DNA from: Actinomycetota bacterium
GTDB taxonomy: Bacteria; Actinomycetota; Acidimicrobiia; Acidimicrobiales; CADCTF01
Assembly (NCBI GenBank): GCA_019348305.1
Contig: JAHWJQ010000024.1
Span: 1 to 16,315 of the forward strand
Reading direction: 5' to 3'
Length of the DNA stretch: 16,315 bases
Shown: positions 1 through 7,598 of the stretch, one piece after another
How positions within the stretch are numbered: position 1 is the first letter of the stretch
Layout: every line of letters begins with the position of its first letter
Made by a program: the position numbers and the translations under genes
Notes under the pieces: generated by a model
Told to the model about the DNA's origin: nothing
The model's input: only the letters and a program-made list of their open reading frames with translations
Database searches by the model: none

Positions 1-261
1 AACCTCACCAAGTTCGAGAGCCGGCCCACCAAGAAGAGCCTCGGCGAGTACTGCTTCATCATCGACTTCAGCGGCCACGTCGTGGACGAGGTGGTGGCGG
101 ACTGCCTCCGCAACCTCCGGGCCGACGTGGGGCTGGTCAAGTTCCTGGGTTCCTATCCCGCCGCCGGCGAACAGGGAGAGGTCATCCGCCGCGACGCCGA
201 GGCCGCCTGGCGGGAAGCCGACGAGTGGGTCGCCGGGCTACGGGCACAGGTGCGGCAGTAG
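1..261 (+). CDS. pheA: Prephenate dehydratase, C-terminal part (5'-truncated by window edge)
   Basis: The first 86 codons read in frame from base 1 to a TAG at 259-261 and give the C-terminal regulatory half of prephenate dehydratase. This enzyme decarboxylates and dehydrates prephenate to phenylpyruvate in cytoplasmic phenylalanine synthesis. The visible part is an ACT domain: it opens with NLTKFESRPTK, containing the ESRP motif that in this family helps bind phenylalanine for feedback inhibition, continues with LGEYCFIIDFSGHVVDE and ends the fold with VKFLGSYPAA. The catalytic domain lies outside the window. A helical tail of about 30 residues follows the ACT domain. The stop is 17 bases before the tRNA-Ser gene. 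The motif match is direct; the regulatory role is known for the family. Confidence 0.93.
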   Translation, partial: NLTKFESRPTKKSLGEYCFIIDFSGHVVDEVVADCLRNLRADVGLVKFLGSYPAAGEQGEVIRRDAEAAWREADEWVAGLRAQVRQ

Positions 262-278
262 CCTGGCCGCCAGGTCCT

Positions 279-361
279 GGAGGGGTGCGAGAGCGGCCGA
301 ATCGACCGGTCTTGAAAACCGGAGGGCGAGAGCCCCGTGGGTTCGAATCCCACCCCCTCCG
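279..361 (+). tRNA. tRNA-Ser(UGA)
   Basis: A complete class II cloverleaf. The acceptor stem GGAGGGG (279-285) pairs with CCCCTCC (354-360), followed by discriminator G361. The anticodon stem CCGGT/ACCGG (306-310/318-322) encloses a seven-base loop with anticodon TGA at 313-315. The long variable arm GGGC-GAGA-GCCC (324-335) is typical of serine tRNAs. The T arm is GTGGG-TTCGAAT-CCCAC (337-353). CCA is not encoded. The gene reads UCN serine codons. It lies between pheA and a convergent minus-strand operon whose last stop codon is only 14 bases away. Confidence 0.96.
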
Positions 362-375
362 CCGCAGTCCATCGC

Positions 376-615
376 CTACTGGACCTCGGCGTCCGGTGGA
401 GGCAGTTGGAACGACGTCTCCTCCTCGACCGCGGCGACCCCGTCGACCGCGCCGATCGAGTCCCGGGCCGTCGAGTCGACCGAGCCGGTGATGATCCCGA
501 CGGTGGACAGCACCTGGTGCACGCTCATCCCCGCCGCCCGCAGTTGCGCGGCCAGGTTCTCCACCATGTCCAGGTGATCCTCGGCGACCGTCACGGTGAT
601 CCGCGTCTCTGTCAT
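376..615 (-). CDS. Small I9-like protein paired with the S8 protease (possible protease inhibitor/chaperone)
   Basis: A 79-residue protein (MTETRITVTVAED...) whose ATG lies one base after the stop of the S8 protease gene (TGA-C-ATG). It has the pattern of a small ferredoxin-like fold: a beta strand (RITVTV), a helix (MVENLAAQLRAAGM), a strand with VLSTVGIITGSV, a second helix and a final strand (VAAVEEETSFQL). This resembles the I9 propeptides that fold and inhibit subtilisins, here as a separate protein. Database entries of this type are sometimes named ketohydroxyglutarate aldolase; nothing here supports an aldolase. The one-base junction and lack of a clear ribosome binding site suggest translational coupling. 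The inhibitor or chaperone role is inference from fold pattern and neighbour. Confidence 0.75.
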   Translation of the reverse strand: MTETRITVTVAEDHLDMVENLAAQLRAAGMSVHQVLSTVGIITGSVDSTARDSIGAVDGVAAVEEETSFQLPPPDAEVQ

Positions 616-616
616 G

Positions 617-1873
617 TCAGGGGGCTTGGACGAGACCGGTGCCGACGTCGACGGACGGAACCCGGAGGCGCCGGGCGGACCTGACGAGGTTCGACCACAG
701 CGCTGCTCCGGTGGCACCGGACGCCTCGTGCCACAAGGCGGCGACCCCAGCCACGTGTGGCGTGGCCATGCTCGTTCCTGAGATGGTCCTGTAGCGGGTG
801 GGCACGGGCCACGACGAGTAGACGCCGACACCGGGACCCGCGATGTCGACCTGACCGCCCCAGACAGGGTTGCTGCGGGCCGAGAAGTCAGCGATGCCGA
901 GCCGCGCATCGACCGCCCCCACCGCCATGATGGACGGGCTGTTGGCGGGAACCCCCACGAAGCCGAAGTTGCGGGCGCTCCGGGACGCGTTGTTGCCTGC
1001 CGCGGCCACCATGAGGGCGCCCTTTGCCAGGGCGCGCCGGCCGACCGCTTCGTAGGCAGCCGACACCTCCCGGATGTCGGCTCCCAGCGACATCGAGATC
1101 ACCCTGCAGCCGTTGGCGAGGGCCCAGTCGATGCCGGCGAGGATGCCGGCGTCGCTCCCCGACCCCTGGTCGCTCAGCACCTTGCCGACGAAGAGGTTGG
1201 TCCCGTGGGCGACCCCGTAACGTCGACCATCCGACGGCCGTTGCGGGCCGCAGGCTGTGCCTATGCAGTGCGTGCCGTGGCCGTGCCCGTCTTGGGCTGG
1301 TTGCTTGGAGACGAAGGACGTGGCGACGACGTTGCGGCCGGCGAAGTCGGGGTGGGCGAGGTCCAAGCCCGTGTCGAGCACGGCGACCCTGACGCCCCGG
1401 CCGCTGCGCCGGGACCCCGCGGCCTTGGTGGCCTGGAGGCCCCACGTGAAGGACGGGCTGTCGGCGAAGGGAGCGGCCACGTCCGCTCCGGCTTCGGCTG
1501 CCGACTCCGAGAGGCGCTCGTGGAGGTGAGCGGCGGCATCGCGGTAGCCGCGGAGGTACTCGAGGTACCCGTAGTCGCAGATGGCGTGGAGGATGTGCTC
1601 GGGCTCCACGGCCACCACACGCGGGTCCTCGCTCGCCGCCATCGACGCCAGCTGGTCGGGGTCGGCCGCCACGACGGCCACGCCGAGCTGGTGAAAGGTC
1701 GTCGCTGTAGCTGCGGCCACCTCCGCCGGGTCGATCCCCTGATCGCCGTAATCGAGGGAGCTGGCGACGTCGGTGACTCCAGCCAGGGACTGGAGAGTGG
1801 CTCTCATGGCGTCGGGTTCGGCGGAGGCCTCGTCGCTGAAGACGACGACGGAGCGCCCGGTGGTGTCAGTCAC
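617..1873 (-). CDS. S8 (subtilisin-like) serine protease, apparently without signal peptide
   Basis: A 418-residue S8 peptidase. The catalytic triad is visible: Asp167 in VAVLDTGLD, His199 in HGTHCIGT and Ser368 in GTSMATPHVAG, with the oxyanion-hole Asn294 in AAGNN. The first ~140 residues precede the catalytic domain; residues 7-92 look like a degenerate I9-type prodomain (VVVFSD... VVAVEPEH). No hydrophobic signal peptide is present at the N-terminus, so the enzyme may be cytoplasmic or leave by an unrecognised route. The GTG start (1871-1873) lies one base after the stop of the preceding YbjQ gene (TGA-C-GTG), and the same arrangement links it to the small I9-like gene downstream. All catalytic residues are intact. 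The substrate is unknown. Confidence 0.92.
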   Translation of the reverse strand: MTDTTGRSVVVFSDEASAEPDAMRATLQSLAGVTDVASSLDYGDQGIDPAEVAAATATTFHQLGVAVVAADPDQLASMAASEDPRVVAVEPEHILHAICDYGYLEYLRGYRDAAAHLHERLSESAAEAGADVAAPFADSPSFTWGLQATKAAGSRRSGRGVRVAVLDTGLDLAHPDFAGRNVVATSFVSKQPAQDGHGHGTHCIGTACGPQRPSDGRRYGVAHGTNLFVGKVLSDQGSGSDAGILAGIDWALANGCRVISMSLGADIREVSAAYEAVGRRALAKGALMVAAAGNNASRSARNFGFVGVPANSPSIMAVGAVDARLGIADFSARSNPVWGGQVDIAGPGVGVYSSWPVPTRYRTISGTSMATPHVAGVAALWHEASGATGAALWSNLVRSARRLRVPSVDVGTGLVQAP

Positions 1874-1874
1874 G

Positions 1875-2315
1875 TCAGTCGCCGATGGCGGTGCCGTAGC
1901 AGATGACCTCGGCGGCGTTGGCGGTGATCATCGAAGTCTCGAACCGGGCGTTGACGATGCCCGAGGCGCGGCGGCTGCGGGCTTGGTCGACCGCGCGTAG
2001 CAAAGCTTCTCTCCGCCCGCGGTCGACGAGCCGTCGGTACGAGCGGAGCTCACCGCCGACGAGGTTGCGAAGCCGGGCCACGGATTGCTTACCGTAGTCC
2101 GAGGCGATGACCACTTCGCCGAGGACGAGGCTCGCCCGCACCGGCTCCGGACGGCCCGGGATGCGTGGCATGGCTGTCACGACGAACCCGGCGAGCTCGG
2201 CTTCCCGGCGGCGCAGCGACGCCTCGTGGCGATGGTCCTTCAGCCTTCCCACCGCGCCGCCCACTACGAGGAGCAGTACCGGGAGGACGAGCCCGAAGAA
2301 GAGGTCGATCCCCAC
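1875..2315 (-). CDS. YbjQ-family protein with N-terminal membrane segment
   Basis: A 146-residue protein starting at GTG (2313-2315), one base after the stop of the first YbjQ gene. It begins with a hydrophobic segment (IDLFFGLVLPVLLLVVGGAVG, about residues 3-23) followed by a basic stretch (RLKDHRHEASLRRRE), which fits a membrane anchor with the rest in the cytoplasm. The remainder has the YbjQ (UPF0145) pattern: VTAMPRIPGRPEPVRASLVLGEVV, then RLRNLVGGELRSYRRL, then a glycine/alanine-poor C-terminal strand region (NARFETSMITANAAEVICYGTAI). YbjQ proteins form oligomers and have no firmly assigned function. A longer reading starting at 2384 would run into the upstream gene and lacks family similarity, so the GTG start is preferred. 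Confidence 0.82.
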   Translation of the reverse strand: MGIDLFFGLVLPVLLLVVGGAVGRLKDHRHEASLRRREAELAGFVVTAMPRIPGRPEPVRASLVLGEVVIASDYGKQSVARLRNLVGGELRSYRRLVDRGRREALLRAVDQARSRRASGIVNARFETSMITANAAEVICYGTAIGD

Positions 2316-2316
2316 G

Positions 2317-2679
2317 TCACTCCGCAGCGGCGGCGACGGGAGCGACCACGACCGCGGTGCCGTAGGAGTAGAGCTCCGCTGCACCGTTGGCGACCTGGGA
2401 CGTCGTGAAGCGTACGTTCACGATTGCGTTCGCCCCCAGCGCGGCCGCCTGATCGATCATGCGTTGCATCGCCTCTTGCCGTGCCTCGCTCATGAGCTCG
2501 GTGTAAGCGCGCAGCTCTCCGCCGACCAGGTTCTTGAGGGAGGCGCCGATGTCGCGCCCGAGATGCTTGGCGCGGATGGTGTTGCCCTGCACGAGCCCGA
2601 CGAGCGTGACGATCTCTTGGCCGGGCACGGTCTCGGTGTTGACGAGGATCAAGGTGATCAGGCTGCTCTCGCAACACAT
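2317..2679 (-). CDS. YbjQ-family (UPF0145) protein
   Basis: A 120-residue soluble YbjQ-family protein. It carries the family pattern LVNTETVPGQEIVTLVGLVQGNTIRAKH, the conserved SLKNLVGGELRAYTELM block (about residues 48-63), a helix with EARQEAMQRMIDQA, and NAIVNVRFTTSQVANGAAELYSYGTAVVV. The ATG at 2679 has a GGAAG ribosome binding site (2688-2692) eight bases upstream. A TTG at 2652 would give 111 residues, closer to the usual family length, so the start is uncertain. The first bases overlap the end of the small cysteine protein gene by 22 bases. Having two YbjQ paralogues in tandem, one soluble and one anchored, suggests a mixed complex, but this is inference. Confidence 0.88.
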   Translation of the reverse strand: MCCESSLITLILVNTETVPGQEIVTLVGLVQGNTIRAKHLGRDIGASLKNLVGGELRAYTELMSEARQEAMQRMIDQAAALGANAIVNVRFTTSQVANGAAELYSYGTAVVVAPVAAAAE

Positions 2680-2900
2680 GTTGGGCACTTCCGGGGCGAT
2701 GGCGTGGCGTCGAAGGTCCAATCTTCCAGCCGCCGCAGACCATCGGCGTCGAGCCCGCAGAGGGTCATCACCGACGACTCGCACTGCTGCGGGTCGACGG
2801 CATGGATCGTACCGATCGGTTCTGGTTGCTCCTGGTCTGGAAGGTGGACCGACCGAGAGACGAGGACCCGGTCTTCAGCAGAGGCCGCGACGTAACGCAT
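2658..2900 (-). CDS. Small four-cysteine protein, possibly zinc-binding
   Basis: An 80-residue reading frame from ATG 2900 (TTG at 2906 is an alternative). It contains HAVDPQQC (His33, Cys40), MTLCGL (Cys48) and a C-terminal KCPTC (Cys72, Cys75). Short actinobacterial proteins with a TLCG block followed by W and a terminal CPxC are common and are presumed to bind a metal; their function is unknown. It overlaps the start of the first YbjQ gene by 22 bases in another frame, so it probably belongs to the same transcript. No strong ribosome binding site is seen. The call rests on the cysteine spacing and gene order, so it is moderate in certainty. Confidence 0.55.
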   Translation of the reverse strand: MRYVAASAEDRVLVSRSVHLPDQEQPEPIGTIHAVDPQQCESSVMTLCGLDADGLRRLEDWTFDATPSPRKCPTCVARAA

Positions 2901-2957
2901 AGGCAATCATCGCAGCTTCACCCACTCCCTCGACTCGCTGCCGCCGGCCCGGGGGTC

Positions 2958-3545
2958 TCAGGAGTAGGCGTGGCGGAACTGGATGCTGATGCGGGCGTAG
3001 GCCGCCGCCCGCTTGGGAACGCTGTGGTCCCAGGTGCGCTGGCAGGCGCCCCCCATCACCAACAGGTCGCCGGCGTCGACGTCGAAGCGCCGCGAGCGCC
3101 CTCCGCCCCTCGGTCGGAGGAGGAAGGGCCGGCGGCCGCCGAGGGACACGATGGCCACCACCGCAGTGGGCAGGTCGCGGGCCACCCGGTCACCATGCCA
3201 CGCGACGCTGTCGCGCCCGTCACGGTAGAGGTTGAACCCCACCGAGGAGAATTCGACGCCGTAGCGTGCGCAAAGGGCGAGCCGCGCCGGCTCTACGGCG
3301 GCCGGTACGTCATCCCAGCCCCGCGCCGTGAGGCGTGGCTCGGCGACGCGGCGCTCGTACATCCAGCGGTCGTGGGCCGCCCACGGGGCCCGGTCGAGGA
3401 TGTCGGAGAAGAGGAGATCGGCGCCTCGCACCCAGCCCGGGGCATGGTCGACCCACGCCTCTTCGTCAAGGCTCACGCGGCGAACAGAGCTGAACTCGAC
3501 GTCGACGGCCGCCTCGTCACTGCCGAACAGCGACGGCTGCCACAT
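2958..3545 (-). CDS. alkB: AlkB-type 2-oxoglutarate/Fe(II) dioxygenase (alkylated nucleic acid repair)
   Basis: A 195-residue AlkB-family dioxygenase, which oxidatively removes alkyl groups from bases such as 1-methyladenine and 3-methylcytosine. The iron ligands are visible: His117 and Asp119 in VAWHGD and His174 in TWDHSVPK. The 2-oxoglutarate-binding NLY (Asn105, Tyr107) precedes them, and the two family arginines are Arg185 and Arg191 in RISIQFR. The start MWQPSLFG (ATG 3543-3545) matches the usual opening of small bacterial AlkB proteins; an upstream GTG at 3566 would add seven residues. Length is normal for the family. It lies 49 bases after the potassium channel gene and may share its transcript. 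Its substrate preference (DNA or RNA) cannot be seen. Confidence 0.93.
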   Translation of the reverse strand: MWQPSLFGSDEAAVDVEFSSVRRVSLDEEAWVDHAPGWVRGADLLFSDILDRAPWAAHDRWMYERRVAEPRLTARGWDDVPAAVEPARLALCARYGVEFSSVGFNLYRDGRDSVAWHGDRVARDLPTAVVAIVSLGGRRPFLLRPRGGGRSRRFDVDAGDLLVMGGACQRTWDHSVPKRAAAYARISIQFRHAYS

Positions 3546-3594
3546 CACGCCGGGCGGCGCACCCACGGCACCCAGCCTAGGAGCGGTCGCCGGC

Positions 3595-4614
3595 TTACCG
3601 GCTGGCGCTCTCGGCCATGCGGGTGAGGAGGTCAGTGGGGCCCACGACGATGATCAGGTCGCCGGGGGACAACAGCGTGTCGGCTGCCGGCGGCACGAGC
3701 AACTCACCGCTGGCGCTCTTGCGGGCGAGGATCATCGTGCCGGGGTAGGGGCTGCACACGTCGCGGACTGTGCGCAGGGCGAGCTGCGACCCCTCGCCCA
3801 CCACCAGCTCCTCGATCCTCAACCCTGGCGCCACCGCCACCATGTCGACGAACTCGAGTACTGCCGGGCGCAGGGCGAGTGAGGCCATTCGGCTGCCGCT
3901 CACGCTGTAAGGAGAGACGACCCGGTTGCTGCCCGCCCGCTTGAGCGTCTCCACCGACTCCATGCTCGATGCCCGGGAGATGATGAACAGCTCAGGGTTG
4001 AGCGACCGAGCGGTGAGCGTGATGTAGACGTTCACGGCGTCGGAGTCGACCGCGCAGATGAGTGCCTTGGCCCGTCGGATGCCCGCCTCTTCGAGCACAG
4101 CCTCCTTGGTGGGGTCGTCGATCAGGTAGGGCAGCCCGGCTTCGACCAGGACCGGCTCGAGCTCGTCCTTCGGCTCCACCAGTACGACCTCGACTCCCTC
4201 GCGCACGAGTTCTTCGGCCGCGGCTCGACCGACCCGGCCGAAGGCACAGATGACGTAGTGGTCCCGCATCCTCTCGATCCGGCGCACGATCCCTCTCCTC
4301 GACAGGCGCCTGCCAAGGTGGCCGCTGGCCAACGAAGCTGTCAAAGCCGAGACGAGGAGGAAGACAGCCGCGAACCCGATGGTGATCAGCGTGATGGTGA
4401 AGGCCCTGCCTGGCGGGCTCAGCGGCTCGATCTCCCCGAAGCCAACGGTGGTCAGCGTGGTCACCGTCATGTAGAGGGCGTCGAGCAGGCCGAAGCCCTC
4501 CAGCAAGACGTAGCCGGTGGTGCCGTAGACGAGGGCGAACAGCAACATGATGCCCGGCAGGCGGATGGGCGACACCGCCCTGCCCAGCCGGCTCCCCCTC
4601 CTGCTGGTCGTCAC
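3595..4614 (-). CDS. Two-TM potassium channel with RCK (TrkA-N/TrkA-C) domains
   Basis: A 339-residue MthK-like channel. The first transmembrane helix spans about residues 21-40, the pore helix and selectivity filter TTLTTVGFG end at residue 60, and the second transmembrane helix covers about 72-95. A cytoplasmic RCK domain follows: [18 protein letters not shown] (glycine-rich nucleotide-binding turn, residues 119-136), acidic strand end VEPKDE, then a TrkA-C domain ending [13 protein letters not shown]. It should conduct K+ across the inner membrane, gated by a ligand bound to the RCK ring. The GTG start at 4614 is supported by GGGAAG (4623-4628) eight bases upstream; the frame stays open further upstream but would overlap the divergent propeller gene. 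Confidence 0.92.
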   Translation of the reverse strand: MTTSRRGSRLGRAVSPIRLPGIMLLFALVYGTTGYVLLEGFGLLDALYMTVTTLTTVGFGEIEPLSPPGRAFTITLITIGFAAVFLLVSALTASLASGHLGRRLSRRGIVRRIERMRDHYVICAFGRVGRAAAEELVREGVEVVLVEPKDELEPVLVEAGLPYLIDDPTKEAVLEEAGIRRAKALICAVDSDAVNVYITLTARSLNPELFIISRASSMESVETLKRAGSNRVVSPYSVSGSRMASLALRPAVLEFVDMVAVAPGLRIEELVVGEGSQLALRTVRDVCSPYPGTMILARKSASGELLVPPAADTLLSPGDLIIVVGPTDLLTRMAESASR

Positions 4615-4683
4615 CGCCTGAGCTTCCCACCCCGGCTCGCATATCTTGGGCTGCTGGTCGACGGGCTCACGAGGAGGCGAACC
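4615..4683. promoter_or_regulatory. Divergent intergenic region between channel and propeller genes
   Basis: These 69 bases separate two divergent start codons and must hold signals for both. They contain one AT-rich patch in otherwise GC-rich DNA, GCATATCTTGG (4639-4649), whose TATCTT (4642-4647) could serve as a -10 box for the propeller gene. No good -35 match is seen at the right distance. GAGGAGG at 4671-4677 is the ribosome binding site of the propeller gene. The promoter assignment is weak. Confidence 0.3.
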
Positions 4684-5799
4684 ATGACGGGGGTACGGGT
4701 GCTGGTGGGTACCCGAAAGGGCGCCTTCATCCTCACCACCGACGGGCGGCGCCAGCGGTGGGAGATCGACGGCCCCTTCTTCGGCGGCTGGGAGATCTAC
4801 CACGTGAACGGGTCACCGGCGGACCCCGACCGGCTGTACGCGTCGCAGTCCACGGGATGGTTCGGCCAGCTCATCCAGCGCTCCGACGACGGCGGTCGAA
4901 GCTGGGAGGCGGTCGGCAACGAGTTCCGCTACGACGGCGTGGCCGGCACCCATCAGTGGTACGACGGGACGCCGCACCCGTGGGAGTTCGCCCGAGTGTG
5001 GCACCTGGAGCCGTCACTGGCCGACCCCGACGTGGTCTATGCCGGCGTGGAGGACGCAGCGTTGTTCCTCTCCACCGACGGCGGGCGCACGTGGGGCGAG
5101 CTGTCCGGGTTGCGCGGCCACGGCTCCGGGCCGTCCTGGCAGCCAGGGGCGGGCGGGCTGTGCCTGCACACGATAGTCATCGAGCCTGGCCAACCGGACC
5201 GTATGTTCGTGGGCATCTCGGCCGCCGGCGTCTTCCGGACCGACGATGGCGGCAAGACCTGGCGAGCGGTCAACCGGGGGCTGCGCTCAGAAGGGATCCC
5301 GGACCCCGAGGCCGAGGTGGGGCACTGCGTCCACCGCATCGCCATGCACCCCTCGCGCCCCAGTGTGCTGTTCATGCAGAAGCACTGGGACGTCATGCGC
5401 AGCGACGATGCCGGCGAGTCCTGGTACGAGGTCAGCGGCGACCTCCCGAGCGACTTCGGCTTCGCCATTGACGTCCACGCCCACGAGCCCGACACCGTCT
5501 ACGTCGTGCCCATCAAGAGCGACTCCGAGCACTTCCCGCCCGAGGGGAAGCTGCGGGTGTACCGCAGCCGCAGCGGCGGCAACGAATGGGAGCCGCTGAC
5601 AAGGGGCTTGCCCCAGAGCGACTGCTACGTCAACGTCCTGCGTGACGCCATGGCCGTCGACACTCTCGAACCTTGCGGCGTCTACTTCGGGACCACCGGC
5701 GGCCAGGTCTACGCGTCGGCCGACGCCGGCGACAGCTGGGAGGCCATCGTGCGGGACCTGCCGCCCGTGCTCTCGGTCGAGGTGCAGACCCTGCTGTGA
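4684..5799 (+). CDS. Asp-box (BNR) repeat beta-propeller protein
   Basis: A 371-residue protein with five Asp-box repeats (S-x-D-x-G-x-x-W type): SDDGGRSW (67-74), STDGGRTW (130-137), TDDGGKTW (186-193), SDDAGESW (240-247) and SADAGDSW (345-352). This is the WD40/YVTN/BNR-like family, related in fold to sialidases and sortilin propellers, but the sialidase arginine cluster is not evident, so enzymatic activity should not be assumed. No signal peptide is seen. The ATG at 4684 follows GAGGAGG by six bases. Its stop overlaps the GTG of the MoaD/ThiS-like gene (GTGA), implying coupled expression. The molecular role is unknown; binding of a partner or polysaccharide is possible. Confidence 0.9.
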   Translation: MTGVRVLVGTRKGAFILTTDGRRQRWEIDGPFFGGWEIYHVNGSPADPDRLYASQSTGWFGQLIQRSDDGGRSWEAVGNEFRYDGVAGTHQWYDGTPHPWEFARVWHLEPSLADPDVVYAGVEDAALFLSTDGGRTWGELSGLRGHGSGPSWQPGAGGLCLHTIVIEPGQPDRMFVGISAAGVFRTDDGGKTWRAVNRGLRSEGIPDPEAEVGHCVHRIAMHPSRPSVLFMQKHWDVMRSDDAGESWYEVSGDLPSDFGFAIDVHAHEPDTVYVVPIKSDSEHFPPEGKLRVYRSRSGGNEWEPLTRGLPQSDCYVNVLRDAMAVDTLEPCGVYFGTTGGQVYASADAGDSWEAIVRDLPPVLSVEVQTLL

Positions 5800-6092
5800 T
5801 CCGGGTCCGGCTGCCCGCCCACCTTCGCACGCTCGCGCAGGTGACCGGTGAGGTGTGCCTGGAGGTCGAGGGCCCGGTGACCCAGCGGGCAATCATCGAC
5901 GCCCTCGAGTCGTGCTACCCGGTGCTGCGGGGGACGATCAGGGACCACGCCACCCACCGCCGCCGGCCCTTCGTGCGCTTCTTCGTGGGCGAGCAGGACG
6001 TGTCCCACGAACCGCCGGACGCCCCTCTGCCCGACGGTGTGGCTGCCGGCGCCGAGCCCTTCTACGTCATCGGCGCCATGGCCGGCGGGTAG
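5796..6092 (+). CDS. MoaD/ThiS-like small ubiquitin-fold protein ending in Gly-Gly
   Basis: A 98-residue protein starting at GTG 5796, overlapping the propeller gene's stop by four bases. It has the MoaD/ThiS pattern: [25 protein letters not shown], a helix with [18 protein letters not shown], the strand [16 protein letters not shown], and a C-terminal GAMAGG ending in Gly97-Gly98. In MoaD and ThiS the free Gly-Gly end is adenylated and thiocarboxylated to carry sulfur. No other molybdopterin or thiamine genes are in the window, and the coupling to a propeller protein suggests a specialised role rather than cofactor synthesis. The fold call is strong; the function is open. Confidence 0.88.
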   Translation: MIRVRLPAHLRTLAQVTGEVCLEVEGPVTQRAIIDALESCYPVLRGTIRDHATHRRRPFVRFFVGEQDVSHEPPDAPLPDGVAAGAEPFYVIGAMAGG

Positions 6093-6287
6093 CACCTCGC
6101 ATCGTTTGGGTCCTTTTGGTCGTGACACCCGGTCGTTTGCCCACTGTTGGTCGCCAGGAAGACCCACACGTCGCGCCGCCTCCGTCCTCATCCGACGTGC
6201 CGGTGCCTCAACTCGGTGCTCTTCGTACCGATGGAGGCAAGCGGGAGCGTGACGAAGCGCGTCACCTCCCGACTCGGGGGAGCCGTC
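6093..6287. other. Intergenic region upstream of the TolB-like gene
   Basis: These 195 bases contain no convincing gene. The first part has three imperfect GGTCG(T/C) copies (near 6118, 6131 and 6149) and is slightly less GC-rich than its surroundings, so it could hold the promoter of the next gene. No clear -10/-35 pair was found. The last bases carry the ribosome binding site GGGGGAG (6276-6282). Confidence 0.3.
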
Positions 6288-7580
6288 ATGGAAGTCATAA
6301 AGCGCGGTGCCGGGCCTCGGTGGGTGGCGTCGCGCTGGCTGTTCGCGGCAACGGTGCTGCTCCTTGTCTCGGGGCTGCTCGGCGCGGCGTCGGCTGAGAC
6401 GCGGCGAGGCAACGACCGCCTGTCGGCCGGGGAGGGCAGCGAGCGGGTGGTGGTCGGGAACAACAGGCCCCGCGCCAGCCGTGGTCCTGTTCCGCTCGAC
6501 GCCGGCACCGACGCGGTCCCGGCAACCCTCGCGACGACAACGACCACGCCGCCCGTTCCTGTCTCAGTCGAGGCAGTCCCTGTCCCGGCCCCGGCAACGA
6601 CGCAACAGCCGCGGCGCACTGCAACGCCGCGGCCTGCCGCCCCGAAGCCGGCGACCGCGGCGCCGTTCCGAGCGGGCCCGGACTGCCGGGGGATCTTCGT
6701 CCTCGACCACGCAACGGCCCGCGCCCGCAAACTGGCCGACTCGCCGCGAGGGGTCCACGGCCCAGCGTGGGCCCCTGACGGCTCCCACATCGCCTGGGCG
6801 GTGGCTCAGGAGACCGTGCAGGCCGTCCGCCCTGACGGCAGCGAGCATCGGGTGCTGGCAAAGGGCCGCGTCAACGGCCGTCCCCAGTGGATGCCGGACA
6901 GTGCTGCACTGCTGTGGCCGGATTTCGTCGACCTTCGCCAACCGCCCGAGCACGACGCCTTCGAGTTCGTCCTCACCGACGTCGCAGGCGGCCCAGGCCG
7001 CGTCCTCAACGGCGACAACCCGAACGGGATGGTGGCTCTGTCTCCCGTCGGGACCCACATCGCCTACGTCGCGACCCAGAACCAGACGCTGCGGGTGATG
7101 AGCATCGACGGGAGCGATGACCGCAGCCTCGTCGACTCGATCGGCACCAATCCCGGCTGGTCTCCAGACGGATCCCTCGTGACCTACCAGCGATCGGGTG
7201 GTTTCGCCCTCATGGCCTTCGACCTCGGATCGGGGCAGCACCGCACGATCTACGACGGCAAAGTGGATCAGTACGCGTGGGCGGGTCGGGAGACGGTCCT
7301 GGTGTCCTCCGCCGGCCGCATCCTCGTGCTCGACGCCGGAACCGGCCGGGTGGCCGCGACGATCACCGGCAGCTCGCCCGTCTGGGATCCCGCCCGGGAG
7401 CGGGTGCTGTTCAAGCGCACCATCGACGGCCCGTACAACCGGGTGTTGGAAGCCGCGCTGGACGGGAGCGGTGAACGGGTGCTCATCGAGGACGCGGGCG
7501 CGCAGGTGGACGAAATCAGCCCCGCTCCCCACCGAGAGGGCGGACTGGCCTTCCACTGCAGCATCATCAACTCGAGGTAA
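6288..7580 (+). CDS. Exported TolB-like (PD40) beta-propeller protein
   Basis: A 430-residue protein. The N-terminus is a signal peptide: basic residues, a hydrophobic core WLFAATVLLLVSGLLGA, and a likely cleavage at ASA-ET after residue 36. A low-complexity Thr/Pro/Ala-rich linker follows (about residues 80-130), then repeated propeller blades of the TolB/PD40 type, for example GPAWAPDGSHIAWAV and NPGWSPDGSLVTYQR. Single cysteines near the linker and the C-terminus might form a disulfide. The ATG 6288 is chosen because GGGGGAG lies five bases upstream; an in-frame ATG at 6232 would displace the signal peptide. Such propellers usually bind partners or ligands outside the membrane. No Tol or Pal gene is nearby, so its role is not defined. 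Confidence 0.82.
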   Translation: MEVIKRGAGPRWVASRWLFAATVLLLVSGLLGAASAETRRGNDRLSAGEGSERVVVGNNRPRASRGPVPLDAGTDAVPATLATTTTTPPVPVSVEAVPVPAPATTQQPRRTATPRPAAPKPATAAPFRAGPDCRGIFVLDHATARARKLADSPRGVHGPAWAPDGSHIAWAVAQETVQAVRPDGSEHRVLAKGRVNGRPQWMPDSAALLWPDFVDLRQPPEHDAFEFVLTDVAGGPGRVLNGDNPNGMVALSPVGTHIAYVATQNQTLRVMSIDGSDDRSLVDSIGTNPGWSPDGSLVTYQRSGGFALMAFDLGSGQHRTIYDGKVDQYAWAGRETVLVSSAGRILVLDAGTGRVAATITGSSPVWDPARERVLFKRTIDGPYNRVLEAALDGSGERVLIEDAGAQVDEISPAPHREGGLAFHCSIINSR

Positions 7581-7598
7581 CGCAGCGACCGGCGGATG

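Noticed and set aside
225..684. Plus-strand frames across the tRNA-Ser and the small I9-like gene
   Set aside because: They run through a tRNA gene and read the complement of a well-supported minus-strand gene.
6093..6287. Repeated GGTCG(T/C) motifs as a possible operator or iteron array
   Set aside because: The copies are short, unevenly spaced and likely by chance in GC-rich DNA.
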